Assembly: GCA_019155205.2 (NCBI GenBank)
Contig: JAHNZQ020000010.1
Span: 203,437 to 267,436 of the forward strand
Reading direction: 5' to 3'
Length of the DNA: 64,000 nucleotides
From: Gracilaria vermiculophylla
Lineage: Eukaryota > Rhodophyta > Florideophyceae > Gracilariales > Gracilariaceae
The notes under the pieces: model-generated
Database searches by the model: none
Told to the model about the DNA's origin: nothing
Seen by the model: the letters and a program-made list of their open reading frames with translations, nothing else
Shown: positions 1 through 11,399 of the stretch, in pieces
How the letters are laid out: the number at the start of each line of letters is the position of its first letter
Position numbering within the stretch: the stretch's first letter is position 1
Made by a program: the position numbers and the translations under genes

Positions 1-1607
1 GCCCTCGATCTTACAAATCGGCTTCGCCGTGGCACGCCCAGAGTGGCTCTGTTGGCTTTGCTACCCTAGAAGGGGAAGATTCCGAACGTCTTCGTGGTGT
101 TTTCCCGCCTTTGGCATTGCACTACAATGTGCCATGCCGATAAAACGTCATCACATCCCATGTTGCATACAATATCAAGACGGATGATACCGAATAGCGA
201 GCCATGAAAGCAAGAATCGTCCCACACGGGAATTGCGATGACGAAAAGGATGAGATCCGCAAAGTCTCCTGCAGCGCACCCCTCTTCATCGTCCGCCTCC
301 TTCTATCGATATCCACGTTCATGGGATTCTGCATCTGCACAGCGGATGTTAAGGGTGCCTTCCTGCAGAGTGGTCCCATTACGAGAGATATCTACGTAAG
401 GCCCCCTCGTGAGTGGAATTTGGAGAGACGCATCTTATGGAAGCTGCTGAAACTGCCTTACTGTATTGCGGATGCCATTAGGCAATGGCGAAAGACGTTT
501 GAATACTGGATAACGGATGTAGCGCACTTGGAACGGGTTATTGGGCTACCATAACTCTTCCTTAAACGCGACGAGTCAGGCTACATCGAACTGATAATAG
601 CTAAAGTCACTGATGAATTTCTTCTGGTCGGACAACTTCATGCAATGCAAAGATTCACGACGATGTTACAAGGCCGTTTTGTCGTTGGAAAGATCATTTG
701 GGACGACATGATCCACTTTGACGGATGCCAGATCGAGCAAGCTGAGGACAGCAGCATCATGATGTCGATGGTCAGGTATCTCGAACGTCTCAAACCAATC
801 AAAATGCCAAGGTCTAGAAAGAAAGAACAGGACCAAATAGCCACCGCAATAGAGCTTATGCAGTACCAATCTTTTGCGTACACGATTGTGTATCTCGGAA
901 AAGGTTTCTTACCCCAGGCGGCTTACATCACCTCAACACTACAGCAACTCCTACCGAGGATAAAGGTCGAACATCTCACCGCTGCAAACAACATGCTTAA
1001 GGAAGTGTTAGCATTGATGCCAAAGATCACGTATCTAACCCTGCCAGATACTAAAGACATATCAGAAGTCATGATCACATGCTTTTCGGATGCTTCGTTC
1101 AACCATAGCACCGCTACCGGGTATGGAAAAACTGCACTGATTACCGGCCTCCGCATTATCAGGAAGAACGGCGCCGACCTCTTCCATGCCATCGACTGGT
1201 CTTGCAGTGAGCAGCGCCATGGGAGTTGCTCACCTTATGGAGCTGAAGTTCTTGCTTGCACTGATGCGGACGACCGCGGGTTTTATCTAAAAAAAGGGCT
1301 CAACGAGATGTTCGAACACACAAAAGTGCGGAGCGAATTGTGCACAGACTCCAGGTGTCTGTATGACACTATCACGATGCTTCACGAAGCGAGAGACTAC
1401 CGACTGCCTGCAACGGTTCAACGTTTGCGTAACAGCTTTGACTCGCAAGAACTCGATGTCATGAAGTGGATACCCGATGATGCTAATACTTCTGACGCAC
1501 TCACCAAGCGTAATCCGAATACGACACAGACACTGAATCAGTTACTTGTGTCAGGTGTCATCTGCTTAGATGTCGACTATGGCTACGCCGTCAAAAACCA
1601 GCAATAA
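1..1607 (+). mobile_element. Ty1/copia pol remnant (reverse transcriptase and RNase H), copia #1
   Basis: The 3' part of a copia polyprotein in one continuous reading frame, truncated by the window edge. From about 144 the frame reads the N-terminal RT region (KARIVPHGN at 207), the first catalytic block DVKGAFLQSG near 348, the second block VTDEFLLVG near 606, and then RNase H with SDAS (~1089), AEVLA (~1242) and TDS (~1344), ending in the usual WIPDDANTSDALTK tail and a stop at 1605-1607. The frame is broken only by nonsense codons (TAA 141, TAG 195, TAA 552), with no frameshift in 1.4 kb. The second RT aspartate pair is DE instead of DD, so the enzyme is probably dead twice over. Family assignment is firm; the 5' half lies outside the window. 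Confidence 0.9.
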
Positions 1608-1646
1608 AAGTAATATGCTAGTTTGCGCTTAGATGTTTTCGCGACC

Positions 1647-1654
1647 GGGGGGAA
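1647..1654 (+). other. Candidate polypurine tract of copia #1
   Basis: A GGGGGGAA run lies 40 bp after the pol stop and directly before a TG dinucleotide, the position expected for the plus-strand primer next to a 3' LTR. Seen in sequence; function inferred from position. Confidence 0.5.
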
Positions 1655-2230
1655 TGTGACATTGTTTGTGTCATATGGCAGATATCCGTGACACAGTGTA
1701 GACGTCACTGCTCAAACGTCTACAAAAAAACCCTCGGAACTCCTGTTATGTCTTGAATGCAACAGAGGTGAGGCAATGCCGAAGAGACGAATGCAACTCT
1801 AAAGCAACCGCAGCTCTGAATGGTAAAGTTTAATGCAACTGCATTTACAATGCAGACTATGAACTACAGCAAAGAGCACATGCGAGCCTTATACGTAGAG
1901 AGAGTCCGATGGCTAGTAGAGGCATCGAAAATTGCAGAAGAGAAAAAGTGCTAGTTGTGGAGAGACGATCTCCGCAAGCCTATTGTGCTCATTCATCTTT
2001 CCATCTGTAGAATAGGCTACCACAACGGTACCTCCCCTTCTCAGCCAACCACACCATGCCTAAAAGGAGGGAATCCACAACTGTAAGTATAAATAAGTAA
2101 AATAAATATAGGCTTTTCAATCATTCCAGCCACATACTGTACAGAATAATCGGTATCTAATATCCGGCTCCAAAGCCGTAGCGGGCACGTTTAGCGTAGA
2201 CCTTCGCTGGTGGGAGTCCAGCACTTAATT
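1655..2230 (+). repeat. Probable 3' LTR of copia #1 (end uncertain)
   Basis: Non-coding DNA following the polypurine tract, starting TGTGACATTG. It carries a TATA-like stretch (TATAAATAAG, ~2088) as an LTR promoter would. No second LTR is in the window, so the right edge cannot be fixed by comparison; a point near 2165-2230 is a guess. Confidence 0.35.
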
Positions 2231-4570
2231 ACAAATCCTTACAACATGGAAATACAGAAAAAACACAAGCAGTGATGGTTCTACCTCTATCGTGGAGTGT
2301 TTTTCAGAAGAATTGAAGTGCCAGGAACAGTACACGTTTGTATGATTGGCACATTAATTACGGGAGTTTTCTGGTGTTTATTTTATTTGTGTGTTTCAAT
2401 TTGTTTTTTAACTTATGCTACTCATTTTAGAGGGTGCTACACCTCGTTCTTCTCAACCGGATGCATTTGGTCATCTCGGTCTAGGAAAGGCGGCCAAGCG
2501 CTGGTTCGGACGTTGAACTCCCAGGTGTACGGTTAACGACTTGCGTAGCGTTCTCACCTAAAACCGGGTTGTCATCCACCTTGCGTCACTTTCTCACAGA
2601 GTACATTGCGTTGCATATATTTTTCCATTCCTTTTTGTTGCTTCTTGCACTTTTTATATAGACGTACCGCCCACAGACCGGTGCTCCTCACGTGCTTGTC
2701 CTCTTTCGCGGACCGCGTTCGCCACTTGCCTCCCAGGACCATTCAACCTCTGGTGTTTTCATTTTCCAGGCACACCATCCTTAACTACCTTATTGGCTTA
2801 TATCTACCCATTTTGCAGCCGTGCTGTGGTGTTCGTCGAAGTTACGCCCCGCATCGTGCGTACACTGAGCGGAACTTTAAACAGTCACCACCTAACTCTG
2901 GTAGCAAATTCATCATGGACGCTTCCTGTGCTCTTGCGCCTCCAGTAGAATGTCACGACAGTGCAGATTTATTTCGAGCCACAGAAGATTATCAAAATGA
3001 GCAGCCTATGTCATGTGATCACCGCATTCATCGTTTGGATAAAAGGGTGATTTAACAACCTCCAAAGGATCCTACAAAGACGTCACAAGCTCTCCGACTC
3101 TTTTCCGTCGTTGATTGGGAGTACAATAGACTAAAACCTAAGCGAGCTGCTTGATATATAAATATATATGTATACGGTGCTTTCTTGGAACGTTTCGTTT
3201 TACGGACTCTTAACAAGAAGGATTCAATTGAAATCATCTTTTCAGATGCCTTCGTACGTAATCGCGGAGAAGAAATTGCTACCTGCTTGCCATCAATTTC
3301 ACAACATCATTTCCTGCCTTCTTTTACCCCGATCATCTCGATTGGTGAGATGAGCTCCCATAAAATTTCTGAGAAGACATCCTTCTTCTCATCTGAGAAG
3401 TCATCCTTGGTAAACTCTTTCAAAAAGAGAGTTTGATATAAAAATCGAAATGAAGCAGGACGAAGCTCCATTCGTCCGCCCAGTCACCCGTTTCGTGCAA
3501 CGACGGAGCTCCCTCTGTTGCACAAAATACTTGACATCATGCCTTAGGGAAACCAAAATCCTTCCCTGTCCATATGGTGAGATCTTCTTGTTTGTGGAGA
3601 ACTTGTCCGGGGAGCTACGTATGTTGTTGGACTAATCGTGTCAAGTCGCATCACAATCCCCAACTCCTCAGCGCTTTCACTCATTAACAAAGTATCTGGT
3701 CAGGTCGATAACCAAGGAATGTTTTTTAAAACTACTCTGATTGGCACATTCCATCAAATATTAGTCAATAAGAAAAACTACCGCAATACCTCGAAAATCA
3801 CTATATTCATTTAGTACCACGTCCTTAGGCGAGAATAAACTCTAATGACGTTCAGGACCTCCCTCTTACGACTTTTTTTTTTAAGTAGAAGCTATTTCAG
3901 GATGAAATGAAACGTTGATGTAAAGCCGAGCCCAACGTTCAAAAACAGCGGTAGGAGGAAGAAGAAAGCCGGGTAGCGGTATATCTATCAAACAAGAGGA
4001 GCTTGAACGGGTTGGGTCATAACTTGAAATTAAAATATATGAGCCGCTTATACCAACAGATATCCAACAAGTAAGAAAGCAAAACGATAATAAGAAGAAA
4101 AGGTATCACAGGAGAGACGTTCGTAAGGTATCGGTAAGGCCGGAAGCATTCCATCACACGGCCATTCTACAATAGTAGATATCCCATATCCCAGAAATCG
4201 ATTTTTTAGAGGGAGGGGATTCGGCCAGTGAGCTGTATACGACGACACACTCGTCCAGCAGGAGTACAGTGCTTGTGAAAAGTACAAGACCAGCGCCTGA
4301 GGTACAATGGAATGGAGAAAAAGCCTGAAACTAGCGTCAAGTTGAAGCTCTTTAATACATGTTTTGAATTGAATAGTTCAAGTACAGAAATCAACAGTAT
4401 TTCTTATGCAATTCATAAAAAATGAAGATAGAGGATACCAAAAATATGAGACCAAAACATTTTTGCCACCATTCGCGCCAAAAAGGACAGTAAAAAAACT
4501 TCTATTTATCGTCCATACCCCCTGGCCATACTCTTTAGGCTTTTGTTTTCGTCACAGAGCCTGACAAACC
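2231..4570. other. Gene-free stretch, possibly decayed LTR-type DNA
   Basis: No recognisable gene. Between about 2290 and 3055 there is an LTR-like segment followed by a short open frame (MDASCALAPP, ATG at 2915) that could be the first part of a gag, and a motif around 2840 (GTTACGCCC) recurs near 7237 in similar context. These resemblances are weak. 3060-4570 is AT-richer with only short chance frames. Confidence 0.3.
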
Positions 4571-4574
4571 TTCA

Positions 4575-5578
4575 AAAATACCTCTTGAATCTTCCCTAAC
4601 GGATGCAGAAAATGGTGCGATTAAAGCTCTTCACGGACAAAATCTATCGTATCGGAAGATTGCCAAAGATACCAAACATTCTAAGACAGATATCAAGAAT
4701 TATTTGAAGGCACCGGAAGCGTATGGAACGAATAGAAAAAACTGTAGACCTCAAAAGCTCACAGTCAGATAGAAACGGAGGCTCTCCAATGAATCTAAAA
4801 GAACCGGAAAGAATAGTTCCGTGCTCAAAAACAATCTGCAGCTCTCGGTATCCGTGTATACTATCCGTCGTGCATCTCAAGACAAAAACGAATCAGTATA
4901 CCAGAAACCAAAACACACTTTCTTTTGAACACAAAATCATAAAAAGGTCCGTTGGGCTTGGGCTGCAGAATACGTAACTTGGAGTACATTGCAGTGAGGC
5001 AAAGTAATATTTTCTAATGAAAAGATATTTAATTTGGACGGCCCTGATGGGTTTCCGTCCTTTTACCGTGCAGTGGGTTTTGAAGAGCGATTGGTTTTTT
5101 AAACGCCAGAAAGAAGGAGGAGATCTCATGGTTTCGGGCTGTTTTTCATATTTTGGTAGAGAGTTCTTTGTATTTATGAATGGCAATCGGGACTGCACAA
5201 ATATATACGAAGCTTCTCCTTGATAATTTCTGAGATTGGGTCGCTATGAAGCTCGGAGAATAATGGATTATTCAGCAAGACAACTGTCCTATTCATGTAT
5301 TAAGACACTCCAAGGATTTGTTTACTTGGAAAAACAATCGTTTACTGTCGCGGTCTAGCCGAGCACCCGACATGAATCCCATTGAAAATTTTTGGGCTCT
5401 TTTCGCAAGTCGTGTGTATTACAACGCACGTCAATTCTGTACGTTAGCGGACCTAAAAGAAACCATTTCTACTGAGTGGGCAAAAATAAGTGATTATGTA
5501 CTTCAAGCTTATTTGGACACCCTGCAGCGTCGCTGTAAAGCTCTTTTCACTGCCCAAGGGGCAAAAACAAAGTACTAA
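4575..5578 (+). pseudogene. Decayed Tc1-type transposase
   Basis: A Tc1 transposase can be followed across three frames. Around 4590-4780 an N-terminal helix-turn-helix reads LTDAENGAIKALHG and continues to a second DNA-binding block (RPQKLTVR). At about 5015-5060 comes the first catalytic region (NEKIFNLDGPDGF, where the family has DEK), then MVSGCFSYFG (~5128), a damaged second Asp block near 5275 (QQDNCPIH in one frame), and RAPDMNPIENFWALF (~5355) carrying the third catalytic Glu. A C-terminal helix region ends at TAA 5576-5578. Frameshifts and stops (for example 4768 and the 5221-5280 gap) show it is long dead. Terminal repeats could not be located. Confidence 0.8.
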
Positions 5579-7495
5579 GACAGTAATCGAATTTCAGCTA
5601 TGAATTATTAGATTGATCTCATACTTTTGAATGCTTATGAGTAGTGTGTTATTGATTGCTCGTTTACTTTTATGTCATCTAAACCATTTTGGACGGTTTA
5701 TGCTTCCTTTTTTCTATAGTGCATTGAAAATACAGAATAAACGTGCCCATTGTGACTCGGATTTCATACATGACCGGTCTTATACTTTTGACGCGTACTG
5801 TGTGGTGCACTCGAAAGTGCAAGCAATCAGCGCCAAATTCTTGGATAGACCATGCTTTTTGAAATAATTTCCCGGTGCTGCCTTGGAGTGCCGCGGCATT
5901 AAGAATAGTGCTTCTCAAAATATGACAAGTAGAACAATGAAAAGAAAAACAAATTCTATGTAACAATGTGAGACATTCGTATTCAACGTGTTTGATTCGT
6001 AGCATGTACGCGTACGTCCTACGCATTCATGTAGAACTCGCTCTGTCTGCAGAAGCACAACCGCTGCTCACAAATGGGCATTTACCCTGAAAATTCAAAG
6101 TGCAGTGTATTATCCTCAGAAAGAGCTACTCTTATTTTCACTTTCTGCATGGCGCCTGCCCTCTTTAGGGTTTCTACCGCACCAAACGTATTTTCAAACG
6201 GCCTCGTCCTCTCAGTTGTCCGACACATTAATACACGCAGTTTAGTACCCTACATTGGCATCGTATTAGTGTACAGCAACTGTTAAAAGAAACACAAGCA
6301 TTCTTTGTGGGCTGTATTCAACTCGGTGCAAAAATATATGTATATATACATATATATATATTCATGAATAAAGCAAATACGCTTTCAGCGCGATCGAAAT
6401 GAAAATTATTTGATTCCACATTCCGTGAAATGGGCGTCGTCATTTAGAATCACCTTGTCAATGTTATCCATGACTGTTCTGTAGAGCAAAGCCCTTCGTA
6501 GAAGTATTTATCGGCACTTTGCCGATTCGCGGGATTCCGGTAGGCCGCATATATGAGAGCGGTTAATGTCAAAGGTGCGATTCACGTCCGTTTGGACTTT
6601 GGACCGCGGAGCAGCCGGAGCACTGCATATCTCGCGACGTAGCATTCGCGCTTGGACGGCCTCCTGGCACGCGCGTGGCAGCCGCGCGCGGACCACTGGC
6701 TTCAATATGGGTGCCGGATAGCACCTACGTTGCACAGTTTATTTAGTATTTTCGCTATTTGTTTATTTAGTTATCCTGGCCATTTTGGGCGTAGCACTAC
6801 TGTATTTAGCGCGACGGAACTCTGGCCGTCCCGCCCAGTAAACCGCACCCAACGGGATCTTCGGTCTGAACTTGTCACCCACGCGGATTTCTCTCTTCAT
6901 AGCTGAGAAGTACACCGCTGATTACGGGAATCAACCGCCCGACACGCCAAGAACATTTATCTGGACTATTATTTCCTTCATTCAGGTTCGCCGTCGTATA
7001 AGGGTAGCCCCACCGGAATTCCAATTTATCCTTTTTGGGACCACGTGCGGCACCCGCTCAACGCGGCTCACCCGATGCCTGTGCGGCCCAAGATAATACC
7101 CGGCTACACCAAGATAGCTGGATATTTTACAAGGACGTCTCACTGAACCCACGGAAACTGCCTCAATCACAGTACTTGCCGGGTCCCCTATCTCTCTATT
7201 TATCTCTCCTCCTGCACCTGTTGTGACTGCTTGGCCCCGGAGTTACGCCCAGGTCGTGTGCTTCGTCTGAGCTAGGCTCAGCCTCTGAAACACCTCGCGA
7301 GAGGAAGGTTCCGACCATCCTTCGTGGTACTTTCTCTTTTGGTGCTTTGCACTATATGGTCCATGCCGCGCAATATTCGACATTTGCTACATTTCATGGA
7401 TGTGCTAGCTACCATCGCTGGTTCATCAGGGGCTTTGCAGACATACTGCAGCTAATCACTACCATTTTGATTTTGCACACATTTGGATCGGTAGC
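5579..7495. other. Gene-free stretch with LTR-like and copia-derived fragments
   Basis: No intact gene. A TA-alternating tract lies at 6332-6362. 6750-7260 looks like an LTR-type leader but has no partner to prove it. 7270-7380 is clearly related to 62-140 at the window start (shared GTTCCG, CTTCGTGGT, GCACTA and CCATGCCG blocks in the same order), so it is another piece of a plus-strand copia of the same family, cut off by the copia #2 insertion at ~7496. Confidence 0.4.
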
Positions 7496-7757
7496 TTTAA
7501 AGAAGGAGGTTAGGAATCGTGATACAAACTAATGTTTACAACTTCGATCAACTCGGTGACCCTGGAAGACAGTAGCAGTTATCCCAATACAATAAGTTGA
7601 CATAAATAGTGACACACAGAATAGCACAAGTACAATTTAAAATTGAACGGTTGCCAAGTCACCACAAAAGAACAAACATTCATATTCAAACATTCATATC
7701 AAACATTCATATCAAACATTCATATCCAACATTCATATTAAACATTAATATTCTCTC
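7496..7757 (-). repeat. 3' LTR of copia #2
   Basis: Shares with 12219-12453 the blocks TTAGGAAT, ACAAACTAATGTTTACAACTT and GGTTGCCAAGTCACCACAAAAG in the same order. The inner end carries about six imperfect copies of a 13-14 bp unit (ACATTCATATCAA) at 7677-7750, against about four degenerate copies in the other LTR, so the repeat has changed copy number. A purine tract on the minus strand (AAGAAAAGAGAGAG, 7752-7766) next to it serves as the likely plus-strand primer. Confidence 0.8.
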
Positions 7758-7779
7758 TCTTTTCTTAGAGGATATAGGT

Positions 7780-8485
7780 TCAGCCAAGGACCTTAATTGA
7801 CGAACGATCGCGGGCTGGAGAAAAGTCTTCACACAAAGCCTCATTGTGAAGCATGAGTTGTAGAGCCTTGTTTATTGGACTATCGCTTTTGTTAAGCGGG
7901 TCGGCTGGGTTGAGTCTTCCCGGTATCCATATCATGCGATTGATATTATGGAGTTCGAAAGCATATCTAATAACAGCGACGTCAGTTCGGATGCTTTTGT
8001 CTGCCGGTTGGTGACCAGTCGAGAGACAGTCAAACAGGTCCTTCGAATCTACGCACACAACAACATCCACCTCATGCAAAGAAGTGTAGCGTATGCGGCA
8101 GCAAGTATTTTGGCTTCATCAATCGCCGTTCTGGCTGCAAGAATTTCAGCGGAACCAAATGATTTGCTGGACGTCGAGACATATTTGAACTCCTTTGCAA
8201 TGTGTGAAAGATAGAGTCTTTCTTGAAGTCACCAATGAGTAAACCCGCCACAAAGCCTAGCTGTCCGCATTCATTCTGACGACTGCCATCTGTAAACACA
8301 ACAATTGAAAGTTTGTACGAATTCTTGTTGTTCGGACGAACATAACAAGTAGAGATGCCAAGCTTCTTCAAAACTTTGAGAAAATTAATTTGAGTAACTA
8401 GATCAGATACAGTACACTTTTCACTTCTCTGCTGTAGAAAAGTTGAGTAAAAGGCGCCAAATGGGCTTGCTTCAAGCCGATACAT
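7780..8485 (-). pseudogene. Copia #2 RNase H region
   Basis: Read right to left, 8485-8072 holds the first RNase H Asp in VVFTDGS, and 8079-7780 holds the Asp of CVDSKDL and the family's C-terminal WIPGRLNPADPLNKSDS. The two parts lie in different frames (a shift near 8075), so no continuous enzyme can be made. It follows the RT of the same polyprotein. Confidence 0.8.
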
Positions 8486-9210
8486 CCGATAGAACCGTTG
8501 AGAAAGCGAAAGGAGGAGAGCTCGATTTGATTTAACACATCGTCGACTTGCCTGCGACGGAATTGATCTATGGGATAAGCTTCTAAATTCTCCAACGTGC
8601 CGTCAGCATGCACAAAGATCGAGTAATTACTGTTTTGAAAAACCTTAAGGCCGTGATAAACCAAATGTCCTTGTCCATACACCATTTTGCCAAGTTTAAA
8701 ACGTGCATCGATCCTCTTGAAAATATTATTGACATGTTGAATTTCACCAGCAATCAGAATATCATCAACCACCTTGGTTGCTAAGACATGTGCGCGTCCA
8801 CTATGATTATTTTGCATGTAGAGCAATTGCGGAACGTATGGCAGTTGCTTGAATCCCAATTGATAACAGAATAAATTGCTCTGATCTTGCCATTTAGCAC
8901 TCGCGTTCACCAATCCATAAGCAGCAGTGAGGGGTAGCCAGTAGAACAATTTGTTTTTGCACTCTTTTGGCTGTACAACATATTTGTCCCTCTCGGCGCA
9001 TCCTGTCTGAAGAAAAGCGGACTTGACATCAATCTTCACCAATGTCCATTTGAAAAGAAAGGCAATAGACAAAAGCGTTCGAAAACGTAAAGGAGGGCAA
9101 ACCGCAGAGTCGGTTTTCAACATTCTCTTCTCACGATCTTTGTTTTCGTGGGGTGTATTTCTGGCCTTCATCAAAAGAGAGTTGTCGTCTTTGATCTTGA
9201 CCTCATACAA
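8398..9210 (-). pseudogene. Copia #2 reverse transcriptase domain
   Basis: A 270-codon open piece with the RVT_2-type core: MKARNTPHEN at the N-terminal block, first catalytic block VKIDVKSAFLQTG, and the second block KVVDDILIAGE with both aspartates present, unlike copia #1. It then runs into an aberrant tail (after about residue 245), because a frame change near 8490-8520 moves the true path to another frame. It would copy RNA to DNA inside the virus-like particle if intact; here it is part of a broken polyprotein. Confidence 0.85.
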
Positions 9211-9481
9211 AACATGACACTATAAAAAGTTTGCGTTGGAAGGTACACGAGAAACATGAACTTCTCTCACAATTTTTTTTAAAGTTGTTCTCCTCGCTGG
9301 CATAAGCGTTTTGTGTTGTGAACTGTGGTAAACTCATAGCTTGGTGGAGAAGAATCTTTTTGGTGTTTAACATATCAAAATACAATCTGAGGGCTTTTTT
9401 TACAGTACTATTAAGCTCAGTACCTGGCAACAATTCCCCTTTACTTGACAACAATGGTTCGGAGTCAGTCGATGAGAACTT

Positions 9482-10081
9482 CTATGGCTCGTTCTGCAAG
9501 TCCAAACTTTCATCCTCTCCATCCAAATAATGCACACGGTATAGCCCAGAAGCATCATTATAATTCCCAATACTGCCCTGATAGATAGTGTTGTCTAAGG
9601 GCCAAAAAACGTCTATATTATCGCCAATATTGGGCATGACAGTCTGATTAATGTCGCAGTCATCGTCATCCATGGGCTTCACTGAAGTTGGAACGTCATC
9701 GGAAGCAGACGAAGATTCTTCTATTGCGCCGAAAGCGTCTTCAATGTCCATGCTAAGCACATCAATGGACTCTTGCACGGCGTTAGTGAGCACGTTATCC
9801 TCGATAGCTGGTCGAATATCTTCGAAGGCTACAGATACAGACTTTCCTTTCTTTTCGGGTACCATTACAGAAAGAGTATCCATATCGTAACTCAGAACAG
9901 GTAAGCTTTCCGACCATTTTCCACGTTTCTCATTTTTGTGTGTAATGAACACGTCCACCATATCTCCGACTTGAATTGGTTTGCCGCTAACACTTTTGGA
10001 ATTTAAAATGAAAGTTGACTTTCTCCGTGCCTGCAGAGTTTTGCGGGCCTCAAAAATATCATCCGGCGTCTGGACTAGCAT
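9482..10081 (-). pseudogene. Copia #2 integrase C-terminal region with Tudor-like module
   Basis: A 199-codon open segment between integrase and RT. Residues ~30-110 resemble the integrase C-terminal region (GKPIQVGDMVDVFI, then MVPEKKGKSVSV). Residues ~120-150 are an acidic Ser/Asp-rich linker. Residues ~152-197 (9490-9630) read IGDNIDVFWPLDNTIYQGSI and end in YRVHYLDGEDESLDL: the spacing of aromatic and acidic residues is that of a Tudor/agenet-like barrel (VxVWWP..D..YY.G.V......VxYDDGD.E.L). Such a fold could bind methylated histone tails or arginines and steer insertion; that role is inference from fold resemblance. Confidence 0.6.
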
Positions 10082-10218
10082 CAGATGAGGCTCTACAGGG
10101 CATGAATGACCTTTGGAAAGCTCGAAAGCCCAAAGCTAAGTATTTCCGGATAAAAGATTTGGCACACGGAAAAATTGTTGATCCAAAAGAAAGTTGTCTT
10201 GATTTGGATATGCATCCT

Positions 10219-10930
10219 TCAATCGCAAATATGTGTCTCTGATAACTCTGTGTTGGACTCAATGAAATTCTTATTGTGACTTCTGGGCGGTAGAGGGTTG
10301 GAAACGATACCACAGTGTGTGAGGTATGATATAAACTCTTGATTGTTGAATGCAGGATCGAAAAGGATCTTGCGAGGTTGCCACAATTGTGAAATCCACA
10401 GAGCATCAAACGCCAAGACAGCATGGCACACCTTTGTGTCAGGGATGACGGTTCCGATTGAGTACCTTGTGACAGAATCCGTAGCATGAAAGACAGGCAC
10501 TCCGTCTAGAAATAAATGATCCACACATACGACAGCATTAAAATTCCGGGACATCGAACTTAAAGAAACTTTGCGAAAATGTTGAGGTAGAGAAGTCTTC
10601 TTGCAACTTGGACATGTCTCAATTGTAAAAGCAAGATATCGATGGACATCTTCATTCCAAATATTGTCTCTCTGAAAAAGTAGTGTGATGTCAGTGAAGG
10701 ATAAAAAACCGCACACGTAATGGAGAACCTTGTCAACACTAGCTTTTCTTTTCTGCCAAGAAAGGTCTTCAATATTTTCTCTGATTTGAGCCGTAGCACA
10801 GAAAACGACAGAGCTCGTACACAAGTTGGAAACAAAAGAATTTCCAACAAAACCTTCGTAGGGAATAAAGCAGTGAAAGTCATGATCTGTGAGAGAAATT
10901 GTGTCACATGACCCATCACTAAGACTGAAC
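10219..10930 (-). pseudogene. Copia #2 integrase catalytic core
   Basis: Minus-strand frame from 10824 to 10219. An HHCC-type zinc-binding region (VDKVLHYVCG ... CPSCKKT) is followed by the DDE core: first Asp in AVVCVDHLFLDG, second in ILFDPAFNNQEF, and a Glu candidate in HNKNFIES. Order and spacing fit copia integrase. The N-terminal edge passes through a frame change near 10820-10930. Downstream the frame changes again at about 10220 before the C-terminal region. Confidence 0.75.
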
Positions 10931-10992
10931 TATGAAACGTTATTGTTCAATTGTATTATATTGCAGTACCTGGTAACATTTCTGCCTACGAC

Positions 10993-11392
10993 TCATTGGG
11001 ATGAACCAGAGATGAGCCGATGATTAATATTCACCACAATGCCATTATCGGATGGAAAAATGAGAGAAATGGAACCAAATATCTTTCTAGAACGGATACT
11101 GTGATGACCGGAACCATACTGCCAGTACGGAGGATCTTTAACTGAATCCGGAAGTGGCCCTAGTTCTCCGTTCGAATCAAGGAAAACATGCGGTTGGATG
11201 AGCTTGAACTCTTCAATACACATTCCACTATACGAAGCACCATCATCCAGAAGTGCACCAATAAACTGTGACATCTTAAAATCTGAACCAGACAGTTTGG
11301 CCATGTGCAACGAAATGCTCTTATTGTAATCCATGGGACTAACACCATGATAGCTTGAATGTGTAAAAACACTTTGGTTCAACCTACACTCT
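10993..11392 (-). pseudogene. Copia #2 aspartic protease region
   Basis: Minus-strand frame starting NQSVFTHSSYHGVSP directly after the zinc knuckle; it contains GALLDDGASYSG, the DxGA active-site loop of a retropepsin (family motif D-[ST]-G-A; here D-D-G-A). It joins gag to integrase, the position of PR in copia. The D-D-G-A variant would be unusual in an active enzyme. Confidence 0.7.
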
Positions 11393-11399
11393 TGATCCT

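Noticed and set aside
2297..3055. Two frames taken as possible small membrane protein genes
   Set aside because: They lie in LTR-like DNA and look like leader or gag start at best.
7677..7750. ATTCATAT direct repeats considered as a CRISPR-like array
   Set aside because: Units are contiguous without unique spacers, the host is eukaryotic, and the array lies inside an LTR.
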